Shown piece after piece: positions 23,669 to 32,161 of a stretch of 38,061 nucleotides of DNA (position 1 is its first letter; every line of letters starts with the position of its first letter). The position numbers and the translations under genes are program-made. Under the pieces are notes generated by a model. That model was not told where the DNA came from. It did no database searches and saw only the letters and a list, made by a program, of their open reading frames with translations. The stretch is from positions 1 to 38,061 of the forward strand of contig JACRPB010000112.1 in assembly GCA_016214175.1 (NCBI GenBank), read 5' to 3'. The DNA comes from Rhodocyclales bacterium (GTDB taxonomy: Bacteria > Pseudomonadota > Gammaproteobacteria > Burkholderiales > Rhodocyclaceae).

Positions 23669-24877
23669 ATGCGTGCCGCCGATCTTCTTCAGTATGCGTG
23701 GACCGTGCTGCGCGGCAGCCGCTCGCGCACCTTGCTGATCCTGCTGGCGATGGGCATCGGCGTTGCCGCCGTGGTCATCGTCAGTTCGCTCGGCGAAGGC
23801 GCGCGGCGCTACGTGCTCGACCAGTTCGGCTCGCTCGGCACCCATCTCCTGATCGTGCTGCCGGGCCGCTCGGAAACCGCCGGCAGCGCGCCCGGCTTTC
23901 TCGTCGGCAAGACGCCGCGCAGCATCACCATCGACGACGCCCAGGCGCTGACCCGCAGCCGCGCCGTGAAGCGCATCGCGCCGCTGATCGTCGGCAGCGG
24001 CGACGTGCGCTGGAACGCCAAGCTGCGCGAATCGCCGGTGCTCGGCTCGACCGCGGACATGCTCGAAGTGCGCCACATGGAACTGGCCCAGGGCCACTTC
24101 CTGCCCGCCGGCGACCCGCACCACGCGCAGCCGGTCTGCGTCATCGGCGCCAAGGTGGCGCGCGAGATCTTCGGCGCGCAGCAGGCGCTCGGCGAATGGC
24201 TGCGCATCGGCGACCGCCGCTTCCGCGTCGTCGGCATCCTCGCCCATCAAGGCCAGTCGCTCGGCTTCAACACCGACGAAATCGTCATCGTGCCGATCGC
24301 CAGCGCCCAAGCCCTGTTCAACACCGACGCGCTGTTCCGCATCCTGGTCGAGGCCAAGGGGCGCGAACAGGTGGCGACGGCCAAGCAGGACGTGCTCGAC
24401 ATCCTCAAGGCGCGCCACGAAGGCGAGCGCGACGTCACCGTCATCACCCAGGACGCCGTGCTCGCCACCTTCGACCGCGTCCTCGGCGCGCTGACGCTGG
24501 CGGTGGGCGGCATCGCCGCCATCAGCCTCGGCGTCGCCGGCATCCTGATCATGAACGTGATGTTGATTTCCGTGGCGCAGCGGCGCGCCGAGATCGGCCT
24601 GCTGAAGGCGGTCGGCGCCACCGGCGCCCAGGTGCGCATGATCTTCTTCACCGAAGCCGTGATGCTGGCGCTGGGCGGCGCCACGGTCGGCCTGCTGGTC
24701 GGCAAGCTCGGCCAACTCGCGATCGGCCAGCTCTATCCGAGCATCCCCTTCAGTGCGCCGTGGTGGGCCGTGATCGCGGCCCCGCTCACCGCTGTCGCCA
24801 CCGCGATCCTGTTCTCGGTCGCCCCGGCGCGGCGCGCCGCCCGGCTCGATCCGGTGCAGGCGCTGTCGCGTCGCTAG
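23669..24877 (+). CDS. MacB/FtsX-type ABC permease 1
   Basis: 402 aa. One helix near the N-terminus (about 20-42, RTLLILLAMGIGVAAVVIVSS), a periplasmic MacB_PCD domain of about 220 residues, then three helices in the FtsX domain (about 275-390) ending RRAARLDPVQALSRR, the standard coupling-end motif. NVMLISVAQRRAEIGLLKAVGAT is the cytoplasmic coupling helix that contacts the ATPase. The ATPase is not fused, unlike MacB; the one at 20800 is the obvious partner. The start is supported by a TAGAAT promoter just upstream. The next gene is its paralogue 9 bp downstream. Confidence 0.92.
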   Translation: MRAADLLQYAWTVLRGSRSRTLLILLAMGIGVAAVVIVSSLGEGARRYVLDQFGSLGTHLLIVLPGRSETAGSAPGFLVGKTPRSITIDDAQALTRSRAVKRIAPLIVGSGDVRWNAKLRESPVLGSTADMLEVRHMELAQGHFLPAGDPHHAQPVCVIGAKVAREIFGAQQALGEWLRIGDRRFRVVGILAHQGQSLGFNTDEIVIVPIASAQALFNTDALFRILVEAKGREQVATAKQDVLDILKARHEGERDVTVITQDAVLATFDRVLGALTLAVGGIAAISLGVAGILIMNVMLISVAQRRAEIGLLKAVGATGAQVRMIFFTEAVMLALGGATVGLLVGKLGQLAIGQLYPSIPFSAPWWAVIAAPLTAVATAILFSVAPARRAARLDPVQALSRR

Positions 24878-24886
24878 GGCTGCGCC

Positions 24887-26086
24887 ATGCGCTTCGCCGA
24901 CCTCGCCCGCTTCGCCCTCATCGCGCTGGCCGCGCATCGCCTGCGCACGGCGCTGACCTCGCTCGGCATCGCCGTCGGCATCGCCGCGGTGATCCTGCTC
25001 ACCAGCATCGGCGAAGGCCTGCACCAGTTCGTCATCGACGAGTTCACCCAGTTCGGCACCCATCTCATCGGCATCACGCCGGGACGCACCATGACTCACG
25101 GCGGCTCGCTCGGCGCCGTGAACACCTCGCGCCCGCTGTCGATCGACGATGCCCTCGCGCTGCGGCGCGCGCCCTATATCGAGTTCGTCAATCCGCTGAT
25201 CCAGGGCAACGCCGACGTCGAGCACGGCGGCCGCTCGCGCCGCGTCACGCTCTACGGCGTCGGCCACCATTTCACCGATACCTTCCGCGCCAAGGTCGCG
25301 GCCGGAATGTTCCTGCCCGACGACGATCCGCGCACGGCACGCGCTTTCGTCGTCCTCGGCGCCAAGGTGGCACGGGAACTTTTCGGCGGCGACAATCCGC
25401 TCGGAGCGCGCATCCGCATCGGCGGCGAGCGCTATCGCGTCGTCGGCATCATGGCGCCCAAGGGCCAGGTGCTGGGCTTCGATCTCGACGACACGGTCTA
25501 TATTCCGGTCGGCCGCGCCCTCGAAATGTTCAACCGCGACACGCTGATGGAAATCGAGGTCACCTACGCCGCAACGGCGCCGCTGGCCGCGGTCGAGGAA
25601 GGCATCAAGCACATCCTGATCGCCCGCCACGGCCGCGAGGACTTCACCGTCACGCCGCAGCAGAAGATGCTGGAAGTGTTCGGCACGGTTCTGAACGCCA
25701 TCACCTTCGCCGTCGCCGCCATCGGCGCCGTCTCGCTGCTGGTCGGCGGCGTCGGCATCCTCACCATCCTGACCATCGCCGTTTCCGAGCGCACGGCCGA
25801 GATCGGCTTGCTGCGCGCCATCGGCGCGACGCAACGGCGCATCCTGCTCATCTTTCTCGGCGAAGCGGCGCTGCTGGCCGCGGCCGGCGGCATCGCCGGC
25901 CTCGCGCTGGGCTGGTCGCTGGCCGGGATCATCAAGCTGGTCGTGCCGGCCCTGCCGGTCAAGCTGCTCTGGTCGTATGCGCTGATCGCCGAACTGTCCG
26001 CAGTCGCCATCGGCCTGCTGGCCGGGGTGATGCCGGCCAGGCGCGCAGCGCGGCTCGACCCGCTGGAAGCGCTGCGCTCCGAGTAG
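24887..26086 (+). CDS. MacB/FtsX-type ABC permease 2
   Basis: 399 aa, same architecture as the preceding permease: N-terminal helix (TALTSLGIAVGIAAVILLTS), MacB_PCD periplasmic domain, FtsX domain with three helices, coupling helix IAVSERTAEIGLLRAIGAT and C-terminal RRAARLDPLEALRSE. The two are clearly paralogous and probably form a heterodimer, arisen by duplication. The gap between them is 9 bp, so they are co-transcribed. The stop lies 6 bp from the stop of the convergent chemoreceptor gene. Known exporters of this form move macrolides, peptides or lipoproteins; the substrate here is unknown. Confidence 0.92.
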   Translation: MRFADLARFALIALAAHRLRTALTSLGIAVGIAAVILLTSIGEGLHQFVIDEFTQFGTHLIGITPGRTMTHGGSLGAVNTSRPLSIDDALALRRAPYIEFVNPLIQGNADVEHGGRSRRVTLYGVGHHFTDTFRAKVAAGMFLPDDDPRTARAFVVLGAKVARELFGGDNPLGARIRIGGERYRVVGIMAPKGQVLGFDLDDTVYIPVGRALEMFNRDTLMEIEVTYAATAPLAAVEEGIKHILIARHGREDFTVTPQQKMLEVFGTVLNAITFAVAAIGAVSLLVGGVGILTILTIAVSERTAEIGLLRAIGATQRRILLIFLGEAALLAAAGGIAGLALGWSLAGIIKLVVPALPVKLLWSYALIAELSAVAIGLLAGVMPARRAARLDPLEALRSE

Positions 26087-26092
26087 GCGCGC

Positions 26093-28141
26093 TCAGGTCC
26101 GGAACTTCGCGATGCTCTGCCGCAGCCGCTCGGCGATGCGTTCGAGGTCGGCGGCGGTAGTCGAGGTTTGTTGCGCCTGGGTGTGGTTGCGCTCGGCCTG
26201 TTGCGCGATGCGCGCCACGTTGCCGGCGATGTCCTGGGCGGCGACGGTCTGTTCGCGCAACGCGTCGGAAATTCCGCTCACGGCGACATCGACGCTGGCG
26301 GCGCCGTGCTTGATCTCGGCGATGCTGGCGCCGGCCTTGTTGGCGAGATCGACGCCCTCCTCAACCTGCTTGACGCCGACGTTCATGCTGTCGACGGCAT
26401 TGTTCGCACCGTTCTGGATCTGGTCGACCATCGCCGCGATCTCCTGCGTCGATTGCGTCGTGCGCTCCGCGAGCTTGCGCACTTCGTCGGCGACGACGGC
26501 GAAGCCGCGCCCCTGCTCGCCGGCACGCGCCGCCTCGATGGCGGCGTTGAGCGCCAGCAGATTGGTCTGGTCGGCGATTTCGCGAATGACGTTCACGATG
26601 CTGGTAATCTCGCGCGACTGCTCGCCCAGCCGCGCCACCACCGTCGACGACTCGCGCACCGTGGCGGCGATGCTGCCCATGCCCTGGATCGCGGAATCGA
26701 TGACCGCGGCGCCGCTGCCGGAGACGACGCCGGACTTCTCGGCCATCGTCCGCGCCTCCTGGGCATTGCTCGACACGACGTCGATGCTGGTCGTCATTTC
26801 CTCCACCGCTGCGGCCATGGCGGCAGCGGCATCGCTCTGTTCGCCGGAACCGTGCGCCACTTCCTGCGACGCGCTCGCCAGCTTGCGCACGCCGTCCGCC
26901 AGGCTGCCGATGCCCTCGTTCACCTCGCCGACCATGCCGCGCAACTGCACGCACATGGCGTTGGTCGCGGTGAGAAGCTGGCCCACTTCGTCGCGGCTCG
27001 TCGCCCGCACCGACACCGTGAGGTCGCCGTCGGCGACGCGCCGGGTCAGCGCCAGCGCCTCGCCGAGCGGACTGCTGACCCAGCGCCGCGTAGCGAAGAA
27101 CACGGCGCCCACCAGCGCGGCGGCGACCACCAGGCCGGCGATGGCGAATTGGATTTGCAGGCTGCGCACGTCGCGCACGAATTCGTCGAGATAGCTGCCG
27201 GTGCCGACCAGCCAGCCCCACTTGTCGTAGGTGTCGAACACGGTGACCTTCTGCCGCGTCGCGGTTTCGCCGCGCTCCTTGTTGGCCCAGTCGTAGCGGA
27301 TCACGCCCTGCTTCATGGCCAGCATTTCCTTGACGAAGAGGCGGCCGTTGCTGTCCTTCGCCTCGCCGAGATTCTTGCCCTCGGCCGCCGGATGGATCAT
27401 CGCCATGCCCGGCTCCTTGACCGCGTCGAGCGCGAAGACGTAGCCGGTTTCGCCGACCTTGATGCCGAGAACCTTCTTCTTCAGCGCCTGCATGCCGTCC
27501 GTGAAATCCATGCCGATGAAGGCGATGCCGATCACCTGGCCGGCCTCGTCCTTGAGCGGAATGTAGCGCGTCATGTACTCGCGGCCGAACAGGCTGGCGC
27601 GCCCGGTATAGGGATTACCGGCGGTCACCGGCGCGAACGCCGGGTGCTTGGCGCCCAGCGGCGTGCCCATCGCGCGTTCGCCGTCCTGCTTCTTGAGCGA
27701 GGTGGCGACGCGAAAGAAGTCGTCGCCCTGGCGCACGAACACCGTGGCGACGCCGCCGGTGGTGGCGGTGAAGGCATCGACCAGCGCCAAATTGTTGTTG
27801 AGGACCGTATCGCCGCCATGCAGCGCCGGGAAACTGCCGCCGGCGGTTTGCAGCATGCGGGCGCCGTCGAGCGCAAGCCGCTTCGGCAAGCCGGCGGCGA
27901 ACTGCCCGCCCAGCATCTCGGCGGAGCGTTCGAGCGCCGCGGCATAGGCGTCGATCATGTCGACGACCTGGCGATTGGTGCGTTGCAGCTCGGCCACGCT
28001 GCGCGCCTCCAGTTGGCTGCTCAGCCAGACGCTGAGGAAGATCCCGGCCGCGCCGAGAACGCCGGCGATGGCGACGACGATGACGGCATTGAGCTTGCCG
28101 GCGATGGACATGTTGCCGAAAGACGCGTTGTGGGTATTCAT
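26093..28141 (-). CDS. methyl-accepting chemotaxis protein
   Basis: 682 aa. Helix 1 about 14-36; large periplasmic Cache region (about 40-330; Cache_3-Cache_2-like, with TRYIPLKDEAGQVIGIAFIG and WGWLVGTGSYLDEF); helix 2 about 333-352; HAMP 353-405 (RRVADGDLTVSVRATSRDEVG); a signalling coiled coil with the invariant tip (EIADQTNLLALNAAIEAARA, then GRGFAVVADEVRKLAERT). No C-terminal CheR-binding pentapeptide; it ends SIAKFRT. It should relay a periplasmic ligand, often an organic acid for this sensor type, to CheA/CheW. No other chemotaxis genes are in the window. An alternative ATG ten codons later (MSIAGKLN) is possible; neither has a good ribosome site. Confidence 0.93.
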   Translation of the reverse strand: MNTHNASFGNMSIAGKLNAVIVVAIAGVLGAAGIFLSVWLSSQLEARSVAELQRTNRQVVDMIDAYAAALERSAEMLGGQFAAGLPKRLALDGARMLQTAGGSFPALHGGDTVLNNNLALVDAFTATTGGVATVFVRQGDDFFRVATSLKKQDGERAMGTPLGAKHPAFAPVTAGNPYTGRASLFGREYMTRYIPLKDEAGQVIGIAFIGMDFTDGMQALKKKVLGIKVGETGYVFALDAVKEPGMAMIHPAAEGKNLGEAKDSNGRLFVKEMLAMKQGVIRYDWANKERGETATRQKVTVFDTYDKWGWLVGTGSYLDEFVRDVRSLQIQFAIAGLVVAAALVGAVFFATRRWVSSPLGEALALTRRVADGDLTVSVRATSRDEVGQLLTATNAMCVQLRGMVGEVNEGIGSLADGVRKLASASQEVAHGSGEQSDAAAAMAAAVEEMTTSIDVVSSNAQEARTMAEKSGVVSGSGAAVIDSAIQGMGSIAATVRESSTVVARLGEQSREITSIVNVIREIADQTNLLALNAAIEAARAGEQGRGFAVVADEVRKLAERTTQSTQEIAAMVDQIQNGANNAVDSMNVGVKQVEEGVDLANKAGASIAEIKHGAASVDVAVSGISDALREQTVAAQDIAGNVARIAQQAERNHTQAQQTSTTAADLERIAERLRQSIAKFRT

Positions 28142-28211
28142 ATCGAACCGATGAAGTGAGATTGCTCGCCGCCGAGAAATGCCCCTGTCGTGACAAGCGC
28201 GCGGCCGGACG

Positions 28212-28217
28212 ATTCTA
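28212..28217 (-). promoter_or_regulatory. candidate -10 for the chemoreceptor gene
   Basis: The minus strand reads TAGAAT about 70 bases upstream of the chemoreceptor start. The -35 region is poor (AGGGAA). No convincing FliA (sigma-28) promoter was found in the 192-bp gap on the minus strand. The rest of the gap (28142-28333) shows no gene or strong dyad. Confidence 0.25.
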
Positions 28218-28333
28218 CGCCGATGAATCGCGATTTCCCTATGGCGCCGGAATGCCGCAACGACAAGGGCATGGCCGCTGAACTTTGCCGCGCGGCGGCG
28301 CCAGCGCCTTGCCTTGTGTTAGCCTCGCACGCC

Positions 28334-29503
28334 ATGCTCCCCGCCTACCGCAACGTCGCGCTGCTCTCGCTCAACCAGGGCCTGCTGCTCACCCAGGGCG
28401 TCTCGCTGGTCGCCGTCACCGGGCTCGCCGGCCGCGCGCTCGCGCCCGATGCCGGGCTGGCGACGCTGCCGCTCACCACCTACGTGTTCGGCGCCGCGCT
28501 GACGACGGTGCCGGCCGCCCTCTTCATGCGCCGTTACGGACGCCGCGCCGGCTTCTCGCTGGGGGCGCTGCTGGGCTGCTGCGGCGCCTTGCTGTGCGCG
28601 CTGGCGATCGCGCAACGCAGCTTTGCGCTGCTCGCGCTGGGCACCGCCTGCTGCGGCTGCTACATGGCCTTCGGCCAGCAATACCGCTTCGCCGCCGCCG
28701 ATGCGGCGGCGCCGGAGTGGAGAAGCCGCGCCATTTCGCTCACACTCGCCGGCGGCATACTCGGCGGCGTCTTCGGTCCCTGGGCCAGCACCCACACCCG
28801 CAACCTGTTCGAACCGGCCTATCTCGGCACCTACCTGTCGCTGGCGTTCATCGCGCTGATCGCGCTGGCCTTCATCCGTCGCCTCGACATCCCGCCGCTG
28901 TCGGCTGCCGAGCGCCAGGACCGCGGCCGCCCGCTGACGGAAATCGCCCGCCAGCCGGCCTTTCTGCTCGCCGTGCTCGCCGCCGCCGCCGGCTACGGCG
29001 TCATGAACCTCCTGATGACGGCGACGCCGCTGGCGATGGACATCTGCTCCCATCCCTATGCCGAGACCGCCTTCGTCCTCGAATGGCATGTGATCGGCAT
29101 GTTCGCGCCCTCCTTCTTCACCGGCGATCTGATCAAGCGCTACGGCGTGCTGCGCGTGATCGGCGCCGGCACAGCCCTGATGTGCGCCTGCGTGGCGATC
29201 GCCCTGGCCGGCGTCACGGTGATGCACTTCTGGTGGGCACTGTTCCTGCTCGGCGTCGGCTGGAACTTTCTCTACATCGGCGGCACAACACTGCTGACGG
29301 AGACCTACCGCAGCGAGGAGAAGGCGACGGCGCAGGGCGTGAACGAGTTCCTCGTCTTCGGCGTCCAGGCGCTGACTTCGCTGTCCTCCGGCATCCTGAT
29401 TTCGCGCCAGGGCTGGGAGGCGCTGAACTGGCTGGCGCTGCCGGCGGTGCTGTTTACAGCCGCGGCGACGCTGGCCTTCGCGCTGCGCCAACGCCGGCGC
29501 TGA
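28334..29503 (+). CDS. MFS transporter
   Basis: 389 aa, about 12 hydrophobic segments. The motif A region reads FMRRYGRRAGF; GAALTTVPAALFMRRYGRR and LLGVGWNFLYIGGTTLLTE are typical of the YfkF/riboflavin-like MFS group. The substrate is unknown. Start: ATG 28334 (MLPAYRNVALLSL) places the first helix immediately after the start; the frame is open for 48 codons upstream, but that part is not membrane-like. No clear ribosome site. It is divergent from the chemoreceptor gene and convergent with the hupK-like gene, with 9 bp between stops. Confidence 0.85.
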   Translation: MLPAYRNVALLSLNQGLLLTQGVSLVAVTGLAGRALAPDAGLATLPLTTYVFGAALTTVPAALFMRRYGRRAGFSLGALLGCCGALLCALAIAQRSFALLALGTACCGCYMAFGQQYRFAAADAAAPEWRSRAISLTLAGGILGGVFGPWASTHTRNLFEPAYLGTYLSLAFIALIALAFIRRLDIPPLSAAERQDRGRPLTEIARQPAFLLAVLAAAAGYGVMNLLMTATPLAMDICSHPYAETAFVLEWHVIGMFAPSFFTGDLIKRYGVLRVIGAGTALMCACVAIALAGVTVMHFWWALFLLGVGWNFLYIGGTTLLTETYRSEEKATAQGVNEFLVFGVQALTSLSSGILISRQGWEALNWLALPAVLFTAAATLAFALRQRRR

Positions 29504-29512
29504 CGCGCCCGT

Positions 29513-30460
29513 TCAGGCTTCCCGGACTTCGATTTCCGATCTGACGCAGGGGTCGAGAGCCAGCACGGCGAGTGCCGCTCTGCGCCGCAGTTCGTCGGCG
29601 CTGGCCGCCGCGGCGCCTTGCAGCCAGGCATGCAGCGCGCCGGCCGGATGGAAATTCCATTCGCTCGGCGCGACGATGACGTAGTCGGCAATGCGGTCGC
29701 CGTCGAGCACGAGTTCGTGCAGCAGCAGGCCGCGCGCGGTTTCGACGGCGGCGCGGCCGATGCCGGGCGCGACGCTTGCCGCGCTGGTGGCGCCGAGTCC
29801 CGTCCCCTCGGCGAAGTCCGCCAGGCGCGCGCCGACCCGGTCCAGCAGGTCCGCCGCGGCAGCCAAGTCCGGATGGCGCGCCAGCGCGCCGGTTTCGGCC
29901 GGAACGCCGCGGTAAGTCGGGGCGGCGGCGAAACCGGCGTCCAGCCGCGGCCACAGAGCGAGCGTCTGCGCCGCCGTCAGCGGCGGCAACATCGGCACGT
30001 GCGCCGCGACCGGCGCTTGCGCGCCGAGCGCCGCCGCGATGCCGCGCCACGTCTCCTGCAAGGAGGCGGCGACGGCGGCGGCGCTGTCGCCCTGCTGCAA
30101 GCGGCGCCGCGCCGCGATGAACTGCGCTTCCCGCCCCGGTAGCGCCAGGGCCTTGGGCCAGTCGAGCAGCAGGCGCCAGAGGTGTTCGCGCTGCGCCTCG
30201 GCCAGCACCGCGGCGGCGACGCCGGCGGCGACGGTCTCGCCGCGCGCCGCGCGCAGCGCCAGCGCCGCGGCGGCGCCCTGGGCGGCGCCGCAGATCGAAT
30301 AGAGCAGCGGCAGCAGGCGCGCCGCCTCGTCGGCGGGACGCCCGCGCAGGAGGACGACGGCGTTCGGACGCGCCAATGCGACGTCGACCGCGCCGGCGCG
30401 TCCGTCCCGCCACAACAGGCGCAAGCGCAGGCAACCGGGATCGAAAACGGGAGCACTCAT
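29513..30460 (-). CDS. hupK: HupK-like [NiFe]-hydrogenase assembly protein
   Basis: 315 aa, resembling a shortened [NiFe]-hydrogenase large subunit. C-terminal features match: ETARGLLLHELVLDGDRIADYVIVAPSEWNFHP, then ALDPCVRSEIEV, the remnant of the DPCxxC nickel motif with the second Cys gone. The N-terminal RICGxC motif survives as SICGAA with one Cys. This loss of one Cys per pair is the hallmark of HupK/HoxV-type scaffolds, which take part in assembly of the Fe(CN)2CO cofactor rather than in catalysis. No peptidase tail is present. It lies near nikR, a hupT-like gene and a nickel permease, but structural hydrogenase genes are outside the window. Start ATG 30460, with GATAAT ten bases upstream on the minus strand. 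Confidence 0.75.
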   Translation of the reverse strand: MSAPVFDPGCLRLRLLWRDGRAGAVDVALARPNAVVLLRGRPADEAARLLPLLYSICGAAQGAAAALALRAARGETVAAGVAAAVLAEAQREHLWRLLLDWPKALALPGREAQFIAARRRLQQGDSAAAVAASLQETWRGIAAALGAQAPVAAHVPMLPPLTAAQTLALWPRLDAGFAAAPTYRGVPAETGALARHPDLAAAADLLDRVGARLADFAEGTGLGATSAASVAPGIGRAAVETARGLLLHELVLDGDRIADYVIVAPSEWNFHPAGALHAWLQGAAAASADELRRRAALAVLALDPCVRSEIEVREA

Positions 30461-30470
30461 CGTGGCACCG

Positions 30471-30516
30471 ATTATCGCCCCTTCCGTCGTCACGACCCGC
30501 GCGAGTTGCGTAAAAT
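30471..30516. promoter_or_regulatory. divergent promoters of hupK-like gene and uspA
   Basis: Minus strand: GATAAT (complement of 30471-30476), 10 bases before the hupK-like ATG. Plus strand: TAAAAT (30511-30516) with TCGTCA (30487-30492) 18 bp upstream as a 4-of-6 -35, followed by GGGAG six bases before the uspA ATG at 30551. The uspA promoter looks intact although the gene is broken. Confidence 0.4.
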
Positions 30517-30550
30517 CGAAGCCATCGATACAACAACGACGGGAGTTGCC

Positions 30551-31256
30551 ATGACGCTGAAGAACTTGATGGTGCATCTGGATGCCGGCGCACGCACGGC
30601 CGTGCGGCTGAATCTGGCAGTGGACATCGCGCGCCGCAACCAGGCGCGCCTGACGGGCGTGTTCGGTCAGCGCGCCGCGCCCGAAACGGTCGGCGTCGTC
30701 GCGCACTGGCCGAGCAAGGAATATGTCGAAGCCGCGGCGGCGGTCAAAGCCAGGTTCGAACAGGCCACGGCGGGCCTGGCCGATTGCGAGTGGATCGACG
30801 TCAATCGGGGCGGCGACGCGGAGCTCGCGCACCAGATCGCCTATTACGCGCGCTTCTTCGACCTGACGATTCTCGGTCAGGTCGACGAGAATGCCGCTTC
30901 CCCGGTGCCGCCGCATCTGGCCGAGGAAGTCGCGATCAACTCGGGCCGGCCCATCCTCGTCATGCCCTACGTCGGCGAGTTTCCCACCGTCGCCCAACAT
31001 CCGCTGATCGCCTGGAACAACTCGGCGGAAGCCGCCCACGCGCTCAACGACGCGCTGCCGCTGATCGTCGGCTGCCAAAGTGCGGTCCTCCTGTCGCTCG
31101 ACCCCCACCGCGACGAAGCCAAGGCCTCCTGCGCCCGCGCCGCGATGCAGCTCGCTGGGCGCCCACGGCCACATCGGCTTCCCGCACTTCAGCCGCGGCG
31201 CCGGCACGCGCCACATCCTCGCGCACATGACGCTGCCAGTGCTGATGTCGAGTTGA
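30551..31256 (+). pseudogene. universal stress protein, internal deletion and frameshift
   Basis: The start (MTLKNLMVHLDAGARTAVRL) and the first 195 or so residues are a normal UspA-family domain, including FPTVAQHPLIAWNNSAEAAHALNDALP, which begins the second Usp repeat. After ASCARAAMQLA the frame breaks near 31150-31157. The proper C-terminus continues in the next frame from CTG 31155: LGAHGHIGFPHFSRG, GTRHILAHM and TLPVLMSS, stop 31254-31256. The segment that should link them (about 35-40 residues, containing the strand and helix before the G-A-x-G-H nucleotide-binding motif) is absent, so a deletion of roughly 110-120 bp is likely rather than a single-base error. The first frame stays open to 31384 and would make a hybrid protein with an unrelated tail. 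Promoter and ribosome site remain intact. Confidence 0.75.
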
Positions 31257-31298
31257 GGTGCCGCTGCGCCGCCCCGGATCGGCACCTGGCCGATCCGG
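31256..31298. terminator. alternative hairpins after the uspA remnant
   Basis: CCGGATCGGC (31274-31283) and GCCGATCCGG (31289-31298) form a perfect 10-bp stem with a 5-nt loop. AGGTGCCG (31256-31263) can pair instead with CGGCACCT (31280-31287), which uses part of the first stem, so the two are mutually exclusive. The element lies between the convergent ends of uspA (31256) and the permease gene (31308). No T run, so intrinsic termination is uncertain. Confidence 0.4.
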
Positions 31299-31307
31299 CG
31301 CGCGGCG

Positions 31308-32135
31308 TCACTCGGCCAAGGCGGCCGCGGCCCGCGCGCCGCCGCGCGTCAGCCGGACGGACAACAGGAAACTCGCCGCGATGACGGCGAGGATGCCGGC
31401 GCCGAAGTACAGTTCCTTGCCTGCGCTCCAATCGGCCACCGGCAGCGACGACAGCCGCAGCACGCCGAGCATGCCGACCAGCAGGCTGACGCCGCCGACG
31501 GCCAGGCTCATGACGCGCGACGCCAGGAGCGCCGTCTGGTCGGCGCGGCGCAGCAGGCGCGAAATCCAGAAGCCGTTGATGCCGTCAGTGACCAGCATGC
31601 CGAGCATGAACAGCAGGCCCAAGAGCAGCGCATCCTGCCAGCCGCCGAATTGCGCCGCCGCCAGCGCGAACAGCGCGGCCTGCGTCAGGGTATCGAAGGA
31701 AAGGGCGAACAAGGCGCCGACGAAAGCGACGCAGCCGGGCGTCGCCGCCCCGGCCAGACGCCCGAGCAGGCGGCCCTTGCAGCCGACCGGCTGCACCACC
31801 TGATCCGGCGCGGCGCGCCACACCGCCTGCACGTTGAGAAAGCCGAGGGCGAAGAGGAAGGCGATCGACAGCCAGGCGCCGAAGCTTTGCAGCCATTCCG
31901 GCGTCTGCCACTGCTTGGCCAGAAAGCTCGCTGCCAGCGCGACGCCGATCACCACCGCACCGTGCCCGAGCGAAAACAGCGCGCCGCAATAGCGCGCCCA
32001 GCGCTGGCCGGCCGCGGCGTTGCAGCGCGTCAGCCCGTCGATGGTGGCGAGATGGTCGGCGTCGAAACCGTGCTTCATGCCGAACAGAAAGACGACGCCG
32101 GCCAACGCCAGGAAATCCTGCGGCAACGCATCCAT
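31308..32135 (-). CDS. hoxN: NiCoT-family nickel/cobalt permease
   Basis: 275 aa inner-membrane transporter with about 7-8 helices. Helix II carries the metal signature HGFDADHLATIDGLTR (H22, D26, H28), and the second motif reads LSFDTLTQAALFA, close to the family L-G-F-D-T-A-T-E. It takes up Ni2+ (or Co2+) with high affinity, here most likely for hydrogenase. It is shorter than classical HoxN (about 350 aa). GGGAGGAGG lies about ten bases upstream of the ATG. Third in the nikR, hupT-like, permease run; 71 bp separate it from the kinase gene, and this gap holds a perfect 31-bp dyad that may give it separate control. Its 3' end faces the uspA remnant. Confidence 0.88.
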   Translation of the reverse strand: MDALPQDFLALAGVVFLFGMKHGFDADHLATIDGLTRCNAAAGQRWARYCGALFSLGHGAVVIGVALAASFLAKQWQTPEWLQSFGAWLSIAFLFALGFLNVQAVWRAAPDQVVQPVGCKGRLLGRLAGAATPGCVAFVGALFALSFDTLTQAALFALAAAQFGGWQDALLLGLLFMLGMLVTDGINGFWISRLLRRADQTALLASRVMSLAVGGVSLLVGMLGVLRLSSLPVADWSAGKELYFGAGILAVIAASFLLSVRLTRGGARAAAALAE

Positions 32136-32161
32136 GGTGTTCTCGCCTCCTCCCGTGCGAA

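Noticed and set aside
26168-28159. 663-aa plus-strand frame over the chemoreceptor gene
   Set aside because: Antisense shadow rich in His, Arg and Asp; the minus strand encodes a full chemoreceptor with invariant motifs. The same applies to the large frames at 7918-10401, 10391-12094, 17039-19210 and 23597-25834.
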